This document shows positions 58,670-64,000 of a stretch of 64,000 bases of DNA, piece by piece; position 1 is the stretch's first letter, and each line of letters begins with the position of its first letter. A model generated the notes under the pieces. That model was not told the DNA's origin, made no database searches, and worked only from the letters and a program-made list of their open reading frames with translations. Made by a program: the position numbers and the translations under genes. The DNA comes from Macrocystis pyrifera. Lineage: Eukaryota; Sar; Phaeophyceae; Laminariales; Laminariaceae. The stretch lies in contig JASSKH010000007.1 of NCBI GenBank assembly GCA_031763025.1, positions 14,656,080 through 14,720,079 of the forward strand. The letters are read 5' to 3'.

Positions 58670-61003
58670 CTATGCCTTCTTGGAGAAATTGTTGAGCACG
58701 TATTGCGTCAACCCCGCCGGCAGATACTTCGGTATGTCGCCACGGTCGTGGGGGTTGGCACAGGGCTTGCAGCGTTGAACAGATACGCGCCGGCGAGCCT
58801 CGGCGCCGGGCATATCGGAAGGAAGATCCAAATACAGGAGCTTTGCTCCGAGAGGAGATCCATCCGGGGTGTCTGCAGAGGAGCAGGGGCCAACTGCGGG
58901 AACTTTGTAGGGGCCCGTCCAGTTGAGGGAGAGTTTGGCGTTGAGGACCTTGGCGTCCGTGTCGGGTTTCGCGCCCTGGCGGATGGTGGCCGCCGTATTG
59001 TACACCCACACCCAACCACCAACGTCAAACTTGGGGACCGGACTCAGAGCGTCGGAGAGGGCGGAGTTGCAGCGGTTCACGCGAGCGACAGTGAGGGCGT
59101 GGTGTTCTCGAACGATGTCGTACGCGCGCTGCTGGCGGTCCGTCGCCAAGTCGCAGTAGGCGAGATGGTCGCGGGCCAAGCTCTGGTGGCCGGCGACTCC
59201 TGCACGTTCGAAAATCGTGAGTGGGAGGCGTGGGAGCCGACCCATATGTACCTCGTTGGGAGCCAGACCCGTGGCGGCACCGACGGAATTGTTGTACGCA
59301 AATTCGACGTGAGGGAGCTGTTCATCCCAGTTGTTTTGGAGCTCGTTGACGACCATTGCCAACATCTGGGCCATCGTGTGGTTTACACGTTCCACCCCAC
59401 CGTTGCCGTTTGGGTGGTAGGAGCTGGTGGCAATTTTTCGAACCCCGAGAAGCTGATATACGGCGTGCGAAAGTTTGGAGCAGAACTGGAGGCCGTTGTC
59501 CGAGAAGATGCTGCGCGGGCACCCCCAAAGAGGGATATACCGGTTGATGAGAATGTTAGCCGTGCCCTCAGCGGTGAACTCTGCCGCTGTGACGGCGTAC
59601 ATGTCAGCTCGGCGGCTGAAACGATCAGTGAAAAGCAAGATGTAGGTATTACCTCGAGGCGTCACCGGGAGGGGGCCGAAATAGTCGATGCTGACGGCGA
59701 TGCCGGGCCCTTCTGGCAAGGGCAACGTGATGGAGGGCCACCGGACCGTCTGCCGCGACGTTTTCCGTGCCTGGCACTTTAAGCAGTTACGTAGCCGCCA
59801 CCGGGTGCAGATGCTCATGCCGATCCACCAGTAGAAACGTTCGAGCATACGTAGGGTGCGCGCGGTTCCTAGGTGGCAGGAAGCCGTAGAATGGCAAGCC
59901 TGCATGACCCAGGGGTGCATGAGTAGCGGAACATAAATGCGAATAGGCTCGTCGTTCAAAAAGCAGGCCGTACGGCCCACCGGGCGTGGCGTATCCAACG
60001 CAGGAAGGGAAGACGGCTGGCGGACAAGTAGAACGATGCCCGCGTCAGTGGTGTGCAAGCGGCCTTTGGTGGCCAGCTCTTGAACTTCCGAAAAGGGAGG
60101 GCGCTGGTGGGAAGGGAAACCTGATAAAAAGTCGTCTGGCAAAACTTCCGGTCGGCCAAGGGCTATGTAGCGCATGGCGGCATTGCACGCGGGCTCAGCC
60201 TGTTGTTCCCGAGCCCAGTCGGCGTGCGAATAGCGCGCTGTGGAATCACCGAACTGAAACTCGGCAGTTGCGCCGAGTGCGTCCAAGTCGGTCGAGGTGA
60301 CGGGAGGTGCGTCAGTTGGCGGCGGAAGTCGTAAAAGAGGAGTTCCCACGGGCTCGGTGCGGTCTCGGCCGGACGGGATGGGTACCGTCGGGACGGACGA
60401 GGCGGCAGGAGTCGGGGCCAAAACGACGGGTGCGGGCGGTCTTGGCCGTGGGGCTCGCAGCGGGGTGGTAGCGCGCCGGGCTGATGGTCTAGGGGTCCCG
60501 CCGGGCCCGAAGCCATAATCAGCAGCAGGCGGCACGGCGCCAGCGGCGGCGGCTGTTCGTCGGCGCGTCCGCGATGAGATGCGGCCTGAAGACGGCAAAA
60601 CGTTCGGAGGCGCCGGGTTGCCAGGCGGCGATGGGGTAGACGCGGCCGGATCAGTGATCACGGCGGAATATTTTCCCTGTAAAGTGCTCGTCGGGGGAGG
60701 AGCATCCTGGGCGACAATCGTCGCTGCAGCTGGGGCTTCTGCAGAGCCCTGGTCGCCCCCGGAGGGTACGACAAAAAACGAAGCGAAAGCGGCGTTGGCG
60801 GGGGGTGAAAAATCCCCCAAGCCAGGACGGCGGTCGACGGTGGCGACGGAGGCAGATACACGAGCGACGAATCTCCCCGAAGGAGCAGAGAGGTCGTCAA
60901 TCCTCATACGTGGCCCGTGTGTGCGAAAATCGCGAAAATCCGAAGAGGCGAGAAGTAGCCCACCCAAGACGGCACTTTCACTGCGGGACACCAGCTCACC
61001 CAA
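58670..61003 (-). CDS. Ty3-type retroelement integrase-bearing pol fragment
   Basis: A 777-codon minus-strand frame. The N-terminal ~250 residues are Pro/Ala/Arg-rich and unassigned. Around residues 375-430 is the integrase zinc-binding HHCC (HSTASCHLG...NCLKC). The catalytic core follows: VSIDYFG (first Asp), IFSDNGLQ (second Asp), GNGGVERVN (Glu), with 35 residues between the second Asp and the Glu, the D,D(35)E pattern. The C-terminus (LNWTGPYKV) resembles the GPY/F module. Protease, reverse transcriptase and RNase H are absent, although the frame begins only about 40 bp from the LTR, so the gag-RT part has been deleted. No LTR follows on the 3' side. Confidence 0.88.
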   Translation of the reverse strand: MGELVSRSESAVLGGLLLASSDFRDFRTHGPRMRIDDLSAPSGRFVARVSASVATVDRRPGLGDFSPPANAAFASFFVVPSGGDQGSAEAPAAATIVAQDAPPPTSTLQGKYSAVITDPAASTPSPPGNPAPPNVLPSSGRISSRTRRRTAAAAGAVPPAADYGFGPGGTPRPSARRATTPLRAPRPRPPAPVVLAPTPAASSVPTVPIPSGRDRTEPVGTPLLRLPPPTDAPPVTSTDLDALGATAEFQFGDSTARYSHADWAREQQAEPACNAAMRYIALGRPEVLPDDFLSGFPSHQRPPFSEVQELATKGRLHTTDAGIVLLVRQPSSLPALDTPRPVGRTACFLNDEPIRIYVPLLMHPWVMQACHSTASCHLGTARTLRMLERFYWWIGMSICTRWRLRNCLKCQARKTSRQTVRWPSITLPLPEGPGIAVSIDYFGPLPVTPRGNTYILLFTDRFSRRADMYAVTAAEFTAEGTANILINRYIPLWGCPRSIFSDNGLQFCSKLSHAVYQLLGVRKIATSSYHPNGNGGVERVNHTMAQMLAMVVNELQNNWDEQLPHVEFAYNNSVGAATGLAPNEVHMGRLPRLPLTIFERAGVAGHQSLARDHLAYCDLATDRQQRAYDIVREHHALTVARVNRCNSALSDALSPVPKFDVGGWVWVYNTAATIRQGAKPDTDAKVLNAKLSLNWTGPYKVPAVGPCSSADTPDGSPLGAKLLYLDLPSDMPGAEARRRVSVQRCKPCANPHDRGDIPKYLPAGLTQYVLNNFSKKA

Positions 61004-61044
61004 ACCGACAAAAAAGCGGAAAGTCCTAAGCCGAAGACGCCACT

Positions 61045-61306
61045 TGTTAAGATCCAGAGTTGCGGGACATTTTGTATCCCTGGACAGGTCTGCCTTTTGA
61101 GTCGGTAAACATTGTACTCACATGTGTTGTTTGCTTAGCTATAGAAGAAGAGCAGTTTTATTCCTTTCGTGCACGCGGAGACTGAGACAAAGCTCGTGCT
61201 CCTCTGGAAAACCCCTGGTTTTCCATCTAAGATACGCCTTCCAAGTACTACAAATACGTTCCCAGTGACTGAACCCAGGTAGTTACCGGGCTTTCAATCT
61301 CATACA
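61045..61306 (-). mobile_element. LTR, 262 bp, next to the integrase frame
   Basis: The plus strand reads TGTTAAGATCC...CTCATACA. Minus orientation places it as the 5' LTR of the integrase fragment. It is almost identical, inverted, to 61369-61630. Confidence 0.88.
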
Positions 61307-61368
61307 AGACAATATTATTTTAATAAGGGTTAGGGTTGTCTTGTGTGAGTATTTTAATAATATTGTCT
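61307..61368. repeat. Palindrome centre with telomere-like core
   Basis: This 62-bp spacer is itself an imperfect palindrome (AGACAATATTATT at both ends). Its centre holds AGGGTTAGGGTT, two TTAGGG-type units. Confidence 0.85.
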
Positions 61369-61630
61369 TGTATGAGATTGAAAGCCCGGTAACTACCTGG
61401 GTTCAGTCACTGGAAACGTATTTGTAGTACTTGGAAGGCGTATCTTAGATGGAAAACCAGGGGTTTTCCAGAGGAGCACGAGCTTGGTCTCAGTCCCCGC
61501 GTGCACGAAAGGAATAAAACTGCTCTTCTTCTATAGCTAAGCAAACAACACATGTGAGTACAATGTTTACCGACTCAAAAGGCAGACCTGTCCAGGGATA
61601 CAAAATGTCCCGCAACCCTTGATCTTAACA
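61369..61630 (+). mobile_element. Second LTR copy, inverted
   Basis: It reads TGTATGAGATTG...GATCTTAACA, the reverse complement of 61045-61306 with only a few differences and the same 262-bp length. No retroelement coding sequence follows it. Confidence 0.88.
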
Positions 61631-61734
61631 TTGGGCAGTGTTTTAATGTTTGAATAAGATACCAAAGGATTAGTATTGAGTATTTGTATGAGCGAAGCCT
61701 TCGGGTAAGAGACCGGGAAGTGGTATACGTGTCG

Positions 61735-61985
61735 GATCCGCGAGTCGGAAGCGCGGGTCCGATCCGCGGGTCAGTGCAAAAGAACTCGCGGGTCAGGCTG
61801 GCCTGACCCGCGAGTGACCCGTTTCTCGCGGGTCATGACCTGACCCGACCCGTGAGCTTTTCATCACCTCTTGACCTGACCTGACCCGACCCGACCCGTG
61901 AGATTTGAAAAGTTCTTGACCCGACCCGTAACATTTTGAATACCCCGTGACCCGACCCGCGGGTTGGATCATGACCCGCGAAAAG
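61735..61985. repeat. GACCC/GGGTC-rich degenerate repeat
   Basis: GACCC, GACCCG and their complements CGGGTC/GCGGGTCA occur more than twenty times in 250 bp, in both orientations, so many small hairpins are possible. Confidence 0.8.
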
Positions 61986-62132
61986 CCCTGGAAAAAAAAC
62001 TATTCTGGGGCCGATGTTGGGCCAAGAATAGCTTCAGAAAAACTCAGACGGATGTTTGGTTTGAAGCGGCGAGATTCCGAGTCCTTGACAGACATCGATC
62101 GACAAAACCAACGACTGCGTCATGAATTTTGA
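61986..62132 (+). CDS. Candidate terminal exon, unknown protein
   Basis: The frame reads YSGADVGPRIASEKLRRMFG, then LKRRDSESLTDIDRQNQRLR, and stops at TGA 62132. It is protein-like and basic, but no family or partner exon is known. Confidence 0.25.
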   Translation, partial: PWKKNYSGADVGPRIASEKLRRMFGLKRRDSESLTDIDRQNQRLRHEF

Positions 62133-62736
62133 ACGGAGTGCGCTCGTTAGGGGCCCCGACCCACCCTAGAGTCGCCGTGTTCACAAGGGGCTACGCCGGC
62201 GACCTGGACGGCCGCCGATCGCAGACTCACGTGAAGGGAGTCTAAAGTAAAGGAGTAGGAGGAGGCTGAGACTCGATGCCAAGTGTATGAAAGCGTGCGC
62301 TCCGCACTCCACTCTGAGAAGTGTGAGATGAATTAATTATTGTATGCCTTCCAACAGCGAATTGAGAAATGAAAAGGCGGCAGAATGCTGACGATTACTT
62401 GCCGACTACCCGAAAAGCGGCGGAGTCCTAGAACGCAGTGCAAGTAACTTCAACTCAGGGAATACGCGATGGCCGACAGCGCAGCTCCGTAGAAAGGTGC
62501 CGTCACAGCAGCAGCTGCTGTAGCAGTCCTGCTGTGTGTAGTTGTATACAGTAGTACATCTCCGCAGCCGCGTAGTATAGCTCCACTGCTGCTGCCGCTG
62601 CACGATAGCATACCCACCATAAGTGGTGCTGACCGTCAAAAGTGATGCTGGCTGTAGGTGACATGCGATATCTCTCATACCTGTATATCCCGACATGATT
62701 TATTTATGGACAGCAGTTCTCAACCAAGCCTGGGTA
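62133..62736. other. Non-coding stretch
   Basis: Nothing coding supported. Confidence 0.35.
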
Positions 62737-63118
62737 GCATGTTCTATCGGGGCATCCCATTAATGTCCCAGATACTGCAGCCACCCGCGCAGGCCCCCAC
62801 AATGGCAATGGCAACGCCGGCCGGGTAGTTGACCCTCCCCATGGGTCGGAGGTCGGAGAGGACGTGCTGGAAAGAACCATGCGAATGCATACACTCTGTC
62901 GAGAGACCATGGGCCAAAGCACTGACAGGGCAGGGATTTTCGGAGATTCCTTCGTAGATCCCAACGTCAAAGCCTCGCGCAGGCGCTACGGCGCTGAGCG
63001 GGGGGATCCTCCGACGCCGGGCGTTTCAGGCGTGGAGGGGGCACGCCCCGGCAGAGAAACCGCGCCGAAAGACAGTCAGAGGCGGGAGACATCCGCCGAC
63101 GAAAAACGGATAGGATAA
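62737..63118 (+). CDS. Candidate terminal exon, unknown protein
   Basis: After a GGGTAG acceptor-like site, a frame stays open for 126 codons to TAA at 63118. It is rich in Arg, Gly, Glu and Pro and reads GPHNGNGNAGRVVDPPHGSE, then RAGIFGDSFVDPNVKASRRR. GC content rises here compared with the flanks, as in the real exons of this window. No domain is recognised; it may be a low-complexity C-terminal exon. Confidence 0.35.
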
Positions 63119-64000
63119 GGCTGAGGAGCATCATAGATATATTTATAAACCAGTATAAAGATTAAGAAAATTAATTTATTATGCGAGTTGACGAGGGAAG
63201 AAGCGCTGAAGTCTTCTCTGTCGCGATAAAGATGCAAGGCACGAGCCGTAATGGGGAGGGGAAGGAGGGGGGAGGAGACCCTGCTATTTGACCCCGGATC
63301 TGAGTTACAACTAAGAGGGAGAGAGAAAAAGAAGGGTGAAAGTCGTCGTAAATGGGATGAAAACAATAGCAAAACGGAAAAAAAAAAGTTTGACGGACTA
63401 CAGCAGAATCCTACTTGTACATATAGTCGCGCGCAAAATCTTGCTACAGGACTCGTCAGAATTTTTCCCCTTCATGACAATGCGGGCCCACTCATGACTC
63501 AGAACAATGTGGGTGTTACTATAAACGATGTGATTCCCGTGCCCACTCGTGCGCAGAACAATTACGAGCGGATACTCGTAGGGACAATGACGATGAGGTG
63601 CGCAGACTTTGTTATGACACATGCCCTCATTAAATCCCCTGTAGACACTGACAATATTCAGGAGAGACACCTGTTTATATCCTGTAAGAGGAGTTCGACT
63701 GAATGAATAGGGAACGCGCCCGACCGACGTAACGAAGCGCAGATTGTAAATAACAGTATCAATCGATTTGGTCCGAATTCACAGCTAGCGTAGTTCATAT
63801 CACTGTGAGTCGTCACAGCTAGCGTAGTTCATATCACTGTGGAGTTTGATTAAGAAAGAAACTTACGGTAGCCCCTAGCACAGCTATAAACAGGTAGCTG
63901 ACTCTCCGTTGGTGCATGGTGCTATGTCAACATCATACGTCAACTACTGTGCCTAAAGCTTCTTCAGTCAACTTCAACCAGAAACGTATTGACAGTGCTC
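63119..64000. other. Non-coding stretch to the window end
   Basis: Possible 3' UTR followed by AT-rich sequence. Holds the tandem duplication at 63780. Confidence 0.35.
63780..63841 (+). repeat. 34-bp tandem duplication
   Basis: The unit starting CACAGCTAGCGTAGTTCATA is followed by a second copy identical over 28 bp. Confidence 0.9.

Overview
The window reads as nuclear DNA of an intron-rich, repeat-rich photosynthetic eukaryote, most likely a stramenopile and plausibly a brown alga. This is an inference from the genes (a DUF3598/BFA1-like protein behind a secretory-type leader, EF-hand and C2/IQ proteins, an LC8 dynein light chain), the GT-AG introns, the GC-rich exons in AT-richer spacers, and the dense mix of Ty3-type LTR, mariner, tRNA-SINE and MITE-like debris. 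No bacterial or organelle features are seen.

Layout. 1-6 kb: mostly non-coding, with a long foldback element at 3.07-4.24 kb. 6.0-9.2 kb (+): a plant-type nucleotidyltransferase/PAP-OAS1 gene in three reading frames. 9.84-13.46 kb (+): a membrane-anchored protein with two Ig-like domains; it may be part of the same transcription unit as the nucleotidyltransferase. 14.4-15.0 kb: a deleted Tc1/mariner element. 15.5-18.4 kb: an LTR plus gag remnant between two (GTA)n microsatellites. 18.7-22.0 kb: tRNA-derived SINE copies and an inverted family of minisatellite arrays. 24.36-34.96 kb (+): one large gene with three C2 domains and several IQ motifs; most of its exon joins agree in phase. 35-45 kb: gene-poor, with an orphan GC-rich coding patch at 42.2 kb and a TGTTA/TAACA-rich island carrying MITE-like elements. 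45.45-45.60 kb (-): first exon of an LC8 dynein light chain. 46.1-46.5 kb: a SINE-like insert between perfect 80-bp direct repeats. 48.27-49.30 kb (+): DUF3598/BFA1-like gene. 51.75-54.27 kb (-): EF-hand gene. 54.3-57.0 kb: two inverted copies of a repeat built on a GACACCGGTGTC palindrome. 57.8-61.6 kb: a SINE, an integrase-bearing LTR fragment, and two 262-bp LTRs head to head around a telomere-like core.

The genes do not form one pathway. Three of them point to calcium or membrane signalling (C2/IQ, EF-hand, Ig membrane protein). The rest are RNA nucleotidyl transfer, plastid biogenesis and microtubule transport. Exon boundaries were read by eye from splice consensus and phase, so coordinates may be off by a few bases.
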